Source: Mycobacterium sp. (GTDB lineage: Bacteria; Actinomycetota; Actinomycetes; Mycobacteriales; Mycobacteriaceae). From it: 43,397 nucleotides of DNA. The position numbers and the translations under genes are program-made. Below, piece by piece: positions 18,392 through 25,737 of this stretch. Under the pieces are notes generated by a model. It ran no database searches. It saw only the letters and a list, made by a program, of their open reading frames with translations, and had not been told where the DNA came from. Location: the NCBI RefSeq assembly GCF_019247635.1, contig NZ_JAFBAR010000080.1, positions 1 through 43,397 on the forward strand, given 5' to 3'. How positions within the stretch are numbered: position 1 is the first letter of the stretch; each line of letters opens with the position of its first letter.

Positions 18392-19987
18392 TCACATCCT
18401 GAAGACGCCGAAGTTCGACGTCCCCTTGATCGGGCCATTGGCGATGGCGGACAGACACATTCCCAGCACGGTGCGGGTGTCTCGTGGATCGATCACCCCG
18501 TCGTCGTAGAGCATCCCGGACAACACCAGCGGCAGCGACTCGGCTTCGATCTGGCCCTCAATCGCGGCGCGCATGGAAGCATCAGCGGCTTCGTCGTAGT
18601 GCTGGCCGCGGGCTTCGGCGGCCGCGCGGGCCACGATCGACAGCACGCCCGACAGCTGGGCGCCGCCCATTACCGCGGATTTGGCGCTGGGCCAGGCGAA
18701 TAGGAACCGCGGGTCGTAGGCCCGCCCGCACATGCCGTAATGGCCCGCGCCGTAGGATGCGCCGATCAGCACCGAGATGTGCGGGACGGCCGAGTTGGAG
18801 ACGGCGTTGATCATCATCGAGCCGTGCTTGATCATGCCGCCTTCCTCGTAGTCCTTGCCCACCATGTAGCCGGTGGTGTTGTGTAGGAACAACAGTGGCG
18901 TGTCGGACCGGTTGGCCAGCTGAATGAATTGCGTGGCCTTCTGCGACTCCTCGCTGAACAACACGCCGCGCGCGTTGGCCAGGATACCCAGCGGGTAGCC
19001 GTGCAGCCGGGCCCAGCCGGTTACCAGCGACGACCCGTACATCGGCTTGAACTCGTCGAACTCGGAGCCGTCGACGATGCGGGCGATCACCTCCCGAGGG
19101 TCGAACGGGATGCGCAGGTCGGCGGGGACAATCCCGATCAGCTCCTCGGCGTCGAACAGCGGCTCGACGACGGGTCCGGGCCGGGGGCCTTCCTTGACCC
19201 AGTTCAGCCGGGCCACTATACGGCGTCCGATCCGGATGGCGTCGAGCTCGTCCTGCGCGAAGTAGTCGGCCAAGCCCGAGATTCGGGCATGCATCTCGGC
19301 ACCGCCCAGCGATTCATCGTCGGACTCCTCGCCGGTGGCCATCTTTACCAGCGGTGGTCCGGCCAAAAACACCTTTGACCGTTCCTTGATCATCACCACG
19401 TGATCGGACATTCCCGGCACGTAGGCTCCGCCCGCGGTGGAGTTGCCGAAAACCAAGGCGATGGTGGGGATTCCAGCGGCCGACAACCGGGTCAGGTCGC
19501 GGAACATCTGGCCGCCGGGGATGAAAATCTCCTTCTGGGTGGGCAGGTCCGCTCCGCCGGATTCCACCAGCGAAATCACCGGAAGCCGATTCTGCAGGGC
19601 TATCTGGTTGGCCCGCAGGATCTTTCGTAAGGTCCACGGATTGCTGGTGCCGCCCTTGACCGTCGGATCGTTGGCGACGATCATGCATTCCACGCCACAG
19701 ACCGCACCGATGCCGGTGACCGTGCTGGCACCGACCGTGAATGCGCTGCCCCATGCGGCCAGCGGACTCAGCTCGAGGAACGGCGAGTCCGGGTCGACGA
19801 GCAACTCGAGGCGCTCCCGCGCAGTCAGTTTGCCCCGCGCGTGGTGGCGTTCAACATACTTGGGCCCGCCGCCTTGCAGCGCCTTGGTGAGCTCAGCGGC
19901 AATCTCGTCGAGCTTGGTCGCCGCCGCCGACGCCGCCTCGGCATAGGCGGCAGAGTGCGGGTCGAGCGTCGATTGCAGCGCGGTCAT
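18392..19987 (-). CDS. accD2: Acyl-CoA carboxylase beta subunit (carboxyltransferase)
   Basis: The ~531-residue carboxyltransferase moves CO2 from biotin to an acyl-CoA. It shows the N-terminal CT subdomain (HHARGKLTARERLELLVD, MIVANDPTVKGGTSNPWTL) and the C-terminal subdomain (RGVLFSEESQKATQFIQL, PLLFLHNTTGYMVG, GASYGAGHYGMCGRAYDPRF). It ends SNFGVFRM. The GASYGAGHYGMCGRAY block and this C-terminus are typical of methylcrotonyl/geranyl-CoA carboxylase beta chains rather than propionyl-CoA ones. ATG at 19985-19987 is preferred over a GTG two codons upstream. It lies 70 bp downstream of fadE13 and 5 bp from accA2. Confidence 0.93.
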   Translation of the reverse strand: MTALQSTLDPHSAAYAEAASAAATKLDEIAAELTKALQGGGPKYVERHHARGKLTARERLELLVDPDSPFLELSPLAAWGSAFTVGASTVTGIGAVCGVECMIVANDPTVKGGTSNPWTLRKILRANQIALQNRLPVISLVESGGADLPTQKEIFIPGGQMFRDLTRLSAAGIPTIALVFGNSTAGGAYVPGMSDHVVMIKERSKVFLAGPPLVKMATGEESDDESLGGAEMHARISGLADYFAQDELDAIRIGRRIVARLNWVKEGPRPGPVVEPLFDAEELIGIVPADLRIPFDPREVIARIVDGSEFDEFKPMYGSSLVTGWARLHGYPLGILANARGVLFSEESQKATQFIQLANRSDTPLLFLHNTTGYMVGKDYEEGGMIKHGSMMINAVSNSAVPHISVLIGASYGAGHYGMCGRAYDPRFLFAWPSAKSAVMGGAQLSGVLSIVARAAAEARGQHYDEAADASMRAAIEGQIEAESLPLVLSGMLYDDGVIDPRDTRTVLGMCLSAIANGPIKGTSNFGVFRM

Positions 19988-20057
19988 GACCACCGCCGAC
20001 GATGCAGAGCGCAGCGATGAGGCGGTATCTCCCGCGTACCGGGAACAGGCGCTGTAA

Positions 20058-21206
20058 TCACGATTGGTACCCCAGGAGTTTGGCGGCCAGTGCGGTCAGG
20101 ATTTCGGTGGTTCCCCCGCCTATCCCCAGTATCCTCATGTCCCGATATTGACGTTCGACTTCGGATTCGGCCATGTAACCCATGCCGCCGAACAGCTGAA
20201 CCGCTTGATGGGCAACCCATTCGCCGGCCTCGACGGCGGTGTTCTTAGCGAAACACACCTGCGGAATCAGGTTGGTTTCGCCGGCCAGCTGGCGCTCCAC
20301 GACATTGCGCGCATAGACCCGCGCGACGTCGATGCGGCGGGCCATTTCTGCGAGCGTGTTTTGCACCGATTGCCGCGAAATCAATGCACGGCCGAAGGTC
20401 TCCCGGTCGCGGCACCACTGCGCGGTGATGTCCAGACACCGCTGCGCACTCGAATACGCTTGCGTGGCAAGGGCGATGCGCTCGGAGACGAACGCCTGGG
20501 CGATTTGGGCGAATCCGCTGTGCTCGGCGCCGACGAGGTTCGCCGCCGGTACGCGCACATCGGTGTAGGACAGTTCGGCGGTGTCCGACGAGCGCCACCC
20601 CATCTTGTCCAGCTTGCGGGTGACTTCAAAGCCAGGAGTGCCCCGCTCCACTACCAGCAGCGAAACCCCGCCTGCGCCGGGCCCCCCGGTGCGCACGGCG
20701 GTGACGACGAAGTCCGCGCGCACCCCGGAGGTGATGTAGGTCTTGGCGCCGTTGACGACGTAGTGATCGCCGTCCCGCACGGCTGTGGTCCTCAAGTGCC
20801 CGACGTCCGAGCCGCCACCGGGCTCGGTGATGGCCAGCGCGCCGATCTTGTCGCCCGCCAGCGTCGGCCGCACAAACTCCCCGATCAACCGCTGATCGCC
20901 CGATGCGATCATGTGGGGCACCGCGATGCCGCAGGTGAACAGCGACGCGAACACCCCGCCCGGCGCGCCGGCCTGATGCATCTCCTCGCAGATCACCACG
21001 GCGTCGGCGCCGTCTCCGCCGCCACCACCGACCGCCTCGGGAAAGCCGGCACCCAGCAATCCGGCGGCCCCGGCGCGCCGGTGCAATTCGCGGGGCAGGT
21101 CCCCGCTGCGCTCCCACTCCTCGATATGGGGCAGGATCTCGCGTTCGGCGAAGGAGCGCACCGTCTTTCGCAATTGTTCACGCTCCGGTGTGGTCCAGAT
21201 GTTCAC
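20058..21206 (-). CDS. fadE13: Acyl-CoA dehydrogenase
   Basis: The frame is open far upstream, but the protein begins at the GTG at 21204-21206 (NIWTTPEREQLRKTVRSFAE), which overlaps the stop of the AtuA-like gene as GTGA. It has 382 residues. Typical motifs are ALAITEPGGGSDVGHLRT (FAD/substrate site), MGWRSSDTAELSYTDVRVPA, and the C-terminal QLFGGMGYMAESEVERQYRD, where an Arg and Gly-Gly contact FAD. IGGGTTEILTALAAKLLG closes the active site. It is an isovaleryl/citronellyl-CoA-dehydrogenase-like enzyme and the second gene of the operon. Substrate not readable. Confidence 0.93.
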   Translation of the reverse strand: MNIWTTPEREQLRKTVRSFAEREILPHIEEWERSGDLPRELHRRAGAAGLLGAGFPEAVGGGGGDGADAVVICEEMHQAGAPGGVFASLFTCGIAVPHMIASGDQRLIGEFVRPTLAGDKIGALAITEPGGGSDVGHLRTTAVRDGDHYVVNGAKTYITSGVRADFVVTAVRTGGPGAGGVSLLVVERGTPGFEVTRKLDKMGWRSSDTAELSYTDVRVPAANLVGAEHSGFAQIAQAFVSERIALATQAYSSAQRCLDITAQWCRDRETFGRALISRQSVQNTLAEMARRIDVARVYARNVVERQLAGETNLIPQVCFAKNTAVEAGEWVAHQAVQLFGGMGYMAESEVERQYRDMRILGIGGGTTEILTALAAKLLGYQS

Positions 21207-22897
21207 AGCAACCTTTCCGGAATGTCGACGTGGCGGCTGCGCAGCCACTCGCCCAACCCCTTGGCCTGCGGGTCGAAGCGCGCCTGGTAGGCCACGCCCT
21301 GGCCGAGGATGCCTTGGATGACGAAGTTGACCGCGCGCAGGTTGGGCAGCAGATAGCGGGTGACCCCGAAGTCGGCCGTCTCGGGCAGCAGTTCGTTGAG
21401 TAGTTCGACGGTCAGCGTGTTGGCCAGCCAACGCCATTGCTCCTCGGTGCGCACCCATACCCCGACGTTGGCCGAGCCGCCCTTGTCGCCGCTGCGGGCG
21501 CCGGCGATGACACCCAGCGGCACTCGTCGCGTCGGGCCTTTCGGTAACGGATCGGGCAGGACCGGGGACTCGACGGGTGCCAGCGCTAAAGTCTCGGTGG
21601 CAGAGGGGATCTGGGTGCGGGTGCCGTCGGCGTGCACCGCGATGTGTGGCACCTGGGCGGCATCCACATAGCCGGGAGTGAACACACCGTAGACCTGGCC
21701 GTCGCCCGGCGGGGCGGTCGGATGGAAGCCCGGATAGCTTGCCAGGGCCAATTCGACTGCAGCCGAGGAGAATTGGCGACCCACGTTGGCGGGGTCGGGA
21801 TCGCGGACCACGCAAGTCAGCAGCGCGCTGGCGGCTTGCTCGCTGTCGGCGTCGGGGTGGTCGGTGCGAGCCAGGGTCCATTCGAGTTCGGCGGGCTTGA
21901 CGGTCAGTGCGGACTCCAGCTGACCTCGCACCAGGGCGGCCTTGGCCTCGATGTCCAGCCCGGTCAGCACAAAGGTCATGGCATTGCGGAAGCCGCCGAT
22001 GCTATTCAGCGACACCTTGAGCGTGGGCGGCGGTGGCTCGCCGAGCACGCCGCTGACGCGCACCCGGTCCGCTCCGTCGGAGGACAGTTCGATCGTGTCC
22101 ATCCGGGCCGTCACGTCGGGGTTGGCGTACCGGGCGCCGGTGATCTCATAGAGCAGTTGTGCGGTGACGGTGTCGACGCTGACCAGGCCGCCGGTGCCGG
22201 TGTGCTTGGTGATCACCGACGAGCCGTCGGCGTGGACCTCGGCCAGCGGGAAACCGGCGTGGCTGAGGTCCGGCACTTCCGTGAAGAAGGCGTAGTTGCC
22301 GCCGCTGGCCTGAACCCCGCATTCGATGACATGCCCGGCGACCACCGCGCCGGCCAGCTGGTCGTAATCGGTGCGCCCCCAGCCGAAGTGCGCAGCCGCG
22401 GACCCCACGATCACCGAGGCATCGGTGACCCGGCCCGTGACCACGACGTCGGCTCCGGCATTGAGGCAGTCGACGATGCCCCAGGCACCCAGGTAGGCGT
22501 TCGCGGTCAGCGGCGTCCCGAGCCCGAGTTCGGCGGCGCGGGGCGCCACGTCGTCACCCTCGACGTGGGCAATGCGCGCCGAGATATCCAGCCGCTCGGC
22601 CAAGGCTCGTACCGCGTCGGCCAGCCCGGCGGGATTCAGGCCGCCGGCGTTGGCGACGATGCGCACCCCCCGGTCGAGTGCCAGGCCCAGGCAGTCTTCG
22701 AGTTGGGTCAGAAAAGTCTTGGCATAACCGCGGTCGGGGTGTTTCATCTTGTCGCGGCCGAGGATCAGCATGGTCAGCTCGGCCAGGTAGTCGCCCGTGA
22801 CGTAGTCCAGCTCACCGCCGGTCAGCATTTCCCGCATGGCCGAGAGCCGGTCGCCGTAGAAACCCGAGCAGTTGCCGATGAGGACGGCATCGGACAC
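21203..22897 (-). CDS. AtuA-like DUF1446 acyclic terpene utilisation family protein (Rv0976c type)
   Basis: The 564-residue protein starts VSDAVLIGNCSGFYGDRLSA at GTG 22895-22897, preceded on the minus strand by GGAGGGAGG with 6 nt spacing; the longer frame to 23044 is not needed. Conserved features are LDYVTGDYLAELTM, RIVANAGGLNP, a GRVTDASV segment, and the C-terminal RSGDKGGSANVGVW, which marks the AtuA/DUF1446 family. In Pseudomonas, AtuA belongs to the citronellol/geraniol (Atu) cluster, though its reaction is not settled. Its place at the head of a carboxylase-dehydrogenase-hydratase operon fits catabolism of a branched or isoprenoid acyl-CoA. Confidence 0.88.
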   Translation of the reverse strand: MSDAVLIGNCSGFYGDRLSAMREMLTGGELDYVTGDYLAELTMLILGRDKMKHPDRGYAKTFLTQLEDCLGLALDRGVRIVANAGGLNPAGLADAVRALAERLDISARIAHVEGDDVAPRAAELGLGTPLTANAYLGAWGIVDCLNAGADVVVTGRVTDASVIVGSAAAHFGWGRTDYDQLAGAVVAGHVIECGVQASGGNYAFFTEVPDLSHAGFPLAEVHADGSSVITKHTGTGGLVSVDTVTAQLLYEITGARYANPDVTARMDTIELSSDGADRVRVSGVLGEPPPPTLKVSLNSIGGFRNAMTFVLTGLDIEAKAALVRGQLESALTVKPAELEWTLARTDHPDADSEQAASALLTCVVRDPDPANVGRQFSSAAVELALASYPGFHPTAPPGDGQVYGVFTPGYVDAAQVPHIAVHADGTRTQIPSATETLALAPVESPVLPDPLPKGPTRRVPLGVIAGARSGDKGGSANVGVWVRTEEQWRWLANTLTVELLNELLPETADFGVTRYLLPNLRAVNFVIQGILGQGVAYQARFDPQAKGLGEWLRSRHVDIPERLL

Positions 22898-22936
22898 AGC
22901 GAGCCTCCCTCCGCTGGGATTCCTGGCGGCGCACCA

Positions 22937-22957
22937 ACCAACCGGTAGGTCAGCATA
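22937..22957 (-). promoter_or_regulatory. Promoter with embedded palindromic operator for the AtuA/acc operon
   Basis: ACCAACCGGTAGGT at 22937-22950 is a near-perfect 14-bp palindrome (one mismatched pair). On the minus strand it directly follows a -10-like TATGCT (22952-22957), with a TTCACG -35 candidate 18 bp further upstream. The palindrome therefore covers the expected start of transcription, about 40 bp before the gene. Palindromes of this shape are typical of TetR-family operators; the regulator is not in the window. Confidence 0.5.
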
Positions 22958-22991
22958 GTCGGATGTCGAGAGCGGCGTGAATACCCGGCCT

Positions 22992-23042
22992 CGGTGGGCG
23001 TAGCGGGCGCAACGCCCCGGTGGGCGTCGCGGGCGTAACGCC
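22992..23042. repeat. 26-bp-period imperfect tandem duplication
   Basis: CGGTGGGCGTAGCGGGCGC (from 22992) recurs as CGGTGGGCGTCGCGGGCGT (from 23018), each followed by AACGCC. It lies in the 315-bp gap between the divergent AtuA-like gene and rpmF. No ORF with family support covers it. Confidence 0.7.
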
Positions 23043-23101
23043 ACAGTGAAGGGACGCCGCCGGATCTCGCAGTACCGCTACGCTGGTGGACCAGCCGCGT
23101 T

Positions 23102-23152
23102 TTGGTGACCAGCAGGTCAGCGACTATCCTTGACCACAACAAGTCGCTGACC
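23102..23152 (+). promoter_or_regulatory. rpmF promoter flanked by an 11-bp perfect inverted repeat
   Basis: TTGGTG (23102-23107) and TATCCT (23125-23130) are spaced 17 bp and make a good housekeeping promoter for rpmF. GGTCAGCGACT (23115-23125) and AGTCGCTGACC (23142-23152) are perfect inverted copies with a 16-bp centre. The arms bracket the -10 box and the predicted transcription start. This could be an operator or simply a DNA palindrome. No Zur-box resemblance was seen. Confidence 0.55.
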
Positions 23153-23212
23153 GGCCCAGCAGGCTGTGCGACACGCCGGACGAGAACCCCGAACGAGGAG
23201 TAAGGCCCGACC

Positions 23213-23386
23213 ATGGCCACACCCAAGCGCAGGATGTCGCGCGCGAATACCCGAAGCCGGCGCTCGCAGTGGAAGGCCAGCAAAACCGAGCTGGTCGGCG
23301 TGACCGTAGCCGGCCAGCAGCACAAAGTGCCGCGCCGGCTGCTCAAGGCGGCCCGCCTCGGCCTGATCGACCTCGACAAGCGCTAA
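23213..23386 (+). CDS. rpmF: 50S ribosomal protein bL32
   Basis: This 57-residue basic protein starts [20 protein letters not shown] and ends [11 protein letters not shown]. That is the length and pattern of mycobacterial bL32, a large-subunit ribosomal protein. It has no Cys residues, so it is the zinc-free type. GAGGAG lies 12 nt before the ATG. A promoter at 23102-23130 precedes it. In M. tuberculosis rpmF (Rv0979A) sits between PE_PGRS17 and PE_PGRS18; here those genes are absent and rpmF is directly followed by mprA. Confidence 0.95.
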   Translation: MATPKRRMSRANTRSRRSQWKASKTELVGVTVAGQQHKVPRRLLKAARLGLIDLDKR

Positions 23387-23403
23387 TCGAATACACGGCG
23401 CGC

Positions 23404-23422
23404 CTCTCAGGCCGCTCTCAGG
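23404..23422 (+). promoter_or_regulatory. MprA box upstream of mprA
   Basis: CTCTCAGG-CCG-CTCTCAGG is a perfect pair of 8-bp direct repeats with 3-bp spacing, 19 bp in all and 23 bp before the mprA start. This is the layout reported for MprA binding (two 8-bp direct subunits in 19 bp). It implies autoregulation of mprAB. Confidence 0.75.
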
Positions 23423-23444
23423 CGCTGGTACGAAACTAGTCAGC

Positions 23445-24131
23445 GTGCGAATACTTGTCGTCGACGACGATCGCGCAGTGCGCGAGTCGCTGCGCAGGTC
23501 ACTTTCCTTCAACGGCTACTCCGTCGAATTGGCTCACGACGGGGTCGAGGCGCTGCAGATGATTGCCGGTGATCGGCCCGATGCGCTGGTCCTGGACGTT
23601 ATGATGCCGCGGCTGGACGGCCTGGAGGTGTGCCGTCAGCTCCGCAGCACCGGCGATGACCTACCAATTCTGGTGCTGACCGCCCGCGACTCCGTCTCCG
23701 AACGGGTCGCGGGGCTGGACGCGGGCGCTGACGACTATCTGCCGAAGCCGTTTGCCCTCGAGGAGCTCCTCGCCCGAGTGCGCGCGCTGCTGCGCCGCAC
23801 CAAGCCCGATGACGAAGCCGAGTCGGTGGCCATGACGTTCTCCGACCTGGCCCTGGACCCGGTGACCCGCGAAGTCACCCGCGGGCAGCGCCGAATCAGC
23901 CTGACCCGCACCGAATTCGCGTTGCTGGAGATGCTGATCGCCAACCCACGCCGGGTCCTTACCCGCAGCCGCATCCTCGAGGAGGTGTGGGGATTCGACT
24001 TTCCGACCTCGGGCAATGCGCTGGAGGTCTACGTCGGGTATCTGCGCCGCAAGACCGAGGCGGACGGCGAGCCGCGGCTGATTCACACGGTGCGCGGTGT
24101 GGGCTACGTGCTACGCGAGACACCACCCTGA
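23445..24131 (+). CDS. mprA: Two-component response regulator MprA
   Basis: The 228-residue OmpR/PhoB-type regulator has a receiver domain ([16 protein letters not shown]; phospho-acceptor Asp51 in [12 protein letters not shown]; conserved LTARDS and DDYLPKPF Lys). A C-terminal winged helix follows ([49 protein letters not shown]). MprAB controls envelope-stress genes including sigE, sigB and pepD in M. tuberculosis. The start is GTG 23445. Its TGA overlaps the mprB ATG by one base, so the two are coupled. An MprA-box repeat lies upstream. Confidence 0.96.
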   Translation: MRILVVDDDRAVRESLRRSLSFNGYSVELAHDGVEALQMIAGDRPDALVLDVMMPRLDGLEVCRQLRSTGDDLPILVLTARDSVSERVAGLDAGADDYLPKPFALEELLARVRALLRRTKPDDEAESVAMTFSDLALDPVTREVTRGQRRISLTRTEFALLEMLIANPRRVLTRSRILEEVWGFDFPTSGNALEVYVGYLRRKTEADGEPRLIHTVRGVGYVLRETPP

Positions 24132-25651
24132 TGGTCTCGTTTCGCCGGTTCGGTAGCCGGGGGCGACCTCCGCTCCGGGCTACCAGCTCGCTGTCCCTGC
24201 GATGGCGGGTGATGCTGCTGGCGATGTCCATGGTGGCGATGGTCGTGGTACTGATGGCCTTCGCCGTCTACGCGGTGATCTCTGCGGCCCTCTACAGCGA
24301 CATCGACAACCAGCTACAAAGCCGCGCGCAGCTGCTGATCACCAGTGGCTCGCTGGCCGCCGACCCAGGGAAGGCCATCGAGGGCACCGCCTATTCGGAC
24401 GTCAACGCGATGCTGGTGAACCCTGGCCATTCGATCTACACCGCCCAACAGCCCGGCCAGACGCTTCCGGTGGGTTCGGCCGAAAAGGCGGTGATCCGGG
24501 GCGATCTGTTCATGTCCCGGCGCACCGCGTCGGACCAGCGGATACTTGCCATCCACTTGCCCAACGGCTGTTCGCTGATCATCTCCAAGAGTCTGCGGCC
24601 GACCGAGGCCGTGATGACCAAGCTGCGCGCGGTCCTGTTGATCGTCGGCGGCATTGGGGTCGCGGTCGCCGCCGTGGCCGGGGGCATGGTCACCCGGGCG
24701 GGCCTGCGTCCGGTGGGTCGGCTCACCGAGGCAGCTGAGCGGGTGGCACGCACCGACGACCTGCGGCCCATCCCGGTGTTCGGCAGCGACGAATTGGCCC
24801 GGCTCACCGAGGCCTTCAACTTGATGCTGCGGGCACTGGCCGAGTCGCGGGAACGGCAAGCGCGGCTGGTCACCGATGCAGGACACGAACTACGCACCCC
24901 GCTGACCTCACTGCGCACCAACGTGGAATTGCTGATGGCCTCCATGGAGCCCGGTGCCCCGCGGCTGCCGGAGCAGGAGATGGTCGACCTGCGGGCCGAC
25001 GTGCTGGCCCAGATCGAGGAATTGTCCACGCTGGTAGGCGATTTGGTGGATCTCACCCGCGACGACGTGGGCCAGGTGGTGCATGAGCCGGTGGACATGT
25101 CCGAGGTCATCGACCGCAGCCTCGAGCGGGTTAGGCGGCGGCGCAACGACATTCGCTTCGACGTCGAGGTAACTCCCTGGCAGGTCTACGGCGACGCCGC
25201 GGGGTTGTCGCGGGCCGCGCTGAACCTCATGGACAACGCGGCCAAGTGGAGTCCGCCCGGCGGTCACGTCGGTGTCACCCTGAGACAGCTGGATCCGTCG
25301 CACGCCGAGCTCGTGGTTTCCGACCAGGGCCCTGGCATTCCGCCTCAGGATCGACGGCTGGTGTTCGAACGGTTCTACCGCGCGGCGGCGGCACGGGCCA
25401 TGCCGGGTTCGGGCTTGGGGCTGGCGATCGTCAAACAGGTGGTGCTCAACCACGGCGGCTCGCTGCGCGTCGAAGACACCGTGCCCGGCGGTCAGCCGCC
25501 GGGAACCTCGATCTATGTGCTGCTACCCGGTCGCCGGATGCCAAGCGCCCCACATCCGTGGGGCGCGGCCGAGGCGGCGGTTGACGGCTCGAACTCTCGG
25601 GCTTCAACGAACGTTATCTCAGTGGATTCTCAGTCCGCGCGGGCAAGGTAG
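24131..25651 (+). CDS. mprB: Two-component sensor histidine kinase MprB
   Basis: The 506-residue membrane kinase has a first membrane span in WRVMLLAMSMVAMVVVLMAF (about residues 25-50), an extracytoplasmic sensor loop of ~110 residues, and a second span in LLIVGGIGVAVAAVAGGMV. HAMP follows, then the HisKA H-box with phospho-His252 in TDAGHELRTPLTSLR. The ATPase domain has the N-box NLMDNAAKWSP, G1 DQGPGIP and G2 GSGLGLAIVKQV. The ATG at 24131 overlaps the mprA stop; the longer open frame from 23987 is a shadow within mprA. The extreme 3' end contains the MprA box serving pepD. Confidence 0.96.
   Translation: MVSFRRFGSRGRPPLRATSSLSLRWRVMLLAMSMVAMVVVLMAFAVYAVISAALYSDIDNQLQSRAQLLITSGSLAADPGKAIEGTAYSDVNAMLVNPGHSIYTAQQPGQTLPVGSAEKAVIRGDLFMSRRTASDQRILAIHLPNGCSLIISKSLRPTEAVMTKLRAVLLIVGGIGVAVAAVAGGMVTRAGLRPVGRLTEAAERVARTDDLRPIPVFGSDELARLTEAFNLMLRALAESRERQARLVTDAGHELRTPLTSLRTNVELLMASMEPGAPRLPEQEMVDLRADVLAQIEELSTLVGDLVDLTRDDVGQVVHEPVDMSEVIDRSLERVRRRRNDIRFDVEVTPWQVYGDAAGLSRAALNLMDNAAKWSPPGGHVGVTLRQLDPSHAELVVSDQGPGIPPQDRRLVFERFYRAAAARAMPGSGLGLAIVKQVVLNHGGSLRVEDTVPGGQPPGTSIYVLLPGRRMPSAPHPWGAAEAAVDGSNSRASTNVISVDSQSARAR
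25616..25634 (+). promoter_or_regulatory. MprA box upstream of pepD
   Basis: ATCTCAGT-GGA-TTCTCAGT is a pair of 8-bp direct repeats with 3-bp spacing, the same 8-3-8 geometry and TCTCAG core as the site before mprA. It lies inside the last codons of mprB and 103 bp before pepD. A TTGACG near 25652 may be a -35 element. Confidence 0.7.
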
Positions 25652-25737
25652 TTGACGGTTACTGTTAACTGCCTAGGGGAACTGAGCTGACAAGCAGCCA
25701 GCCAAAGGCAGAAGTAGAGAAAGAGCGACCTAGCGAC

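Noticed and set aside
20058..21881. 607-residue ORF spanning the AtuA-like gene end and FadE13
   Set aside because: The first ~225 residues are an out-of-frame reading of the upstream gene; FadE13 starts at the overlapping GTG at 21206.
23987..24130. N-terminal extension of MprB
   Set aside because: It is an off-frame reading of the mprA 3' end; the ATG overlapping the mprA stop starts the conserved protein.
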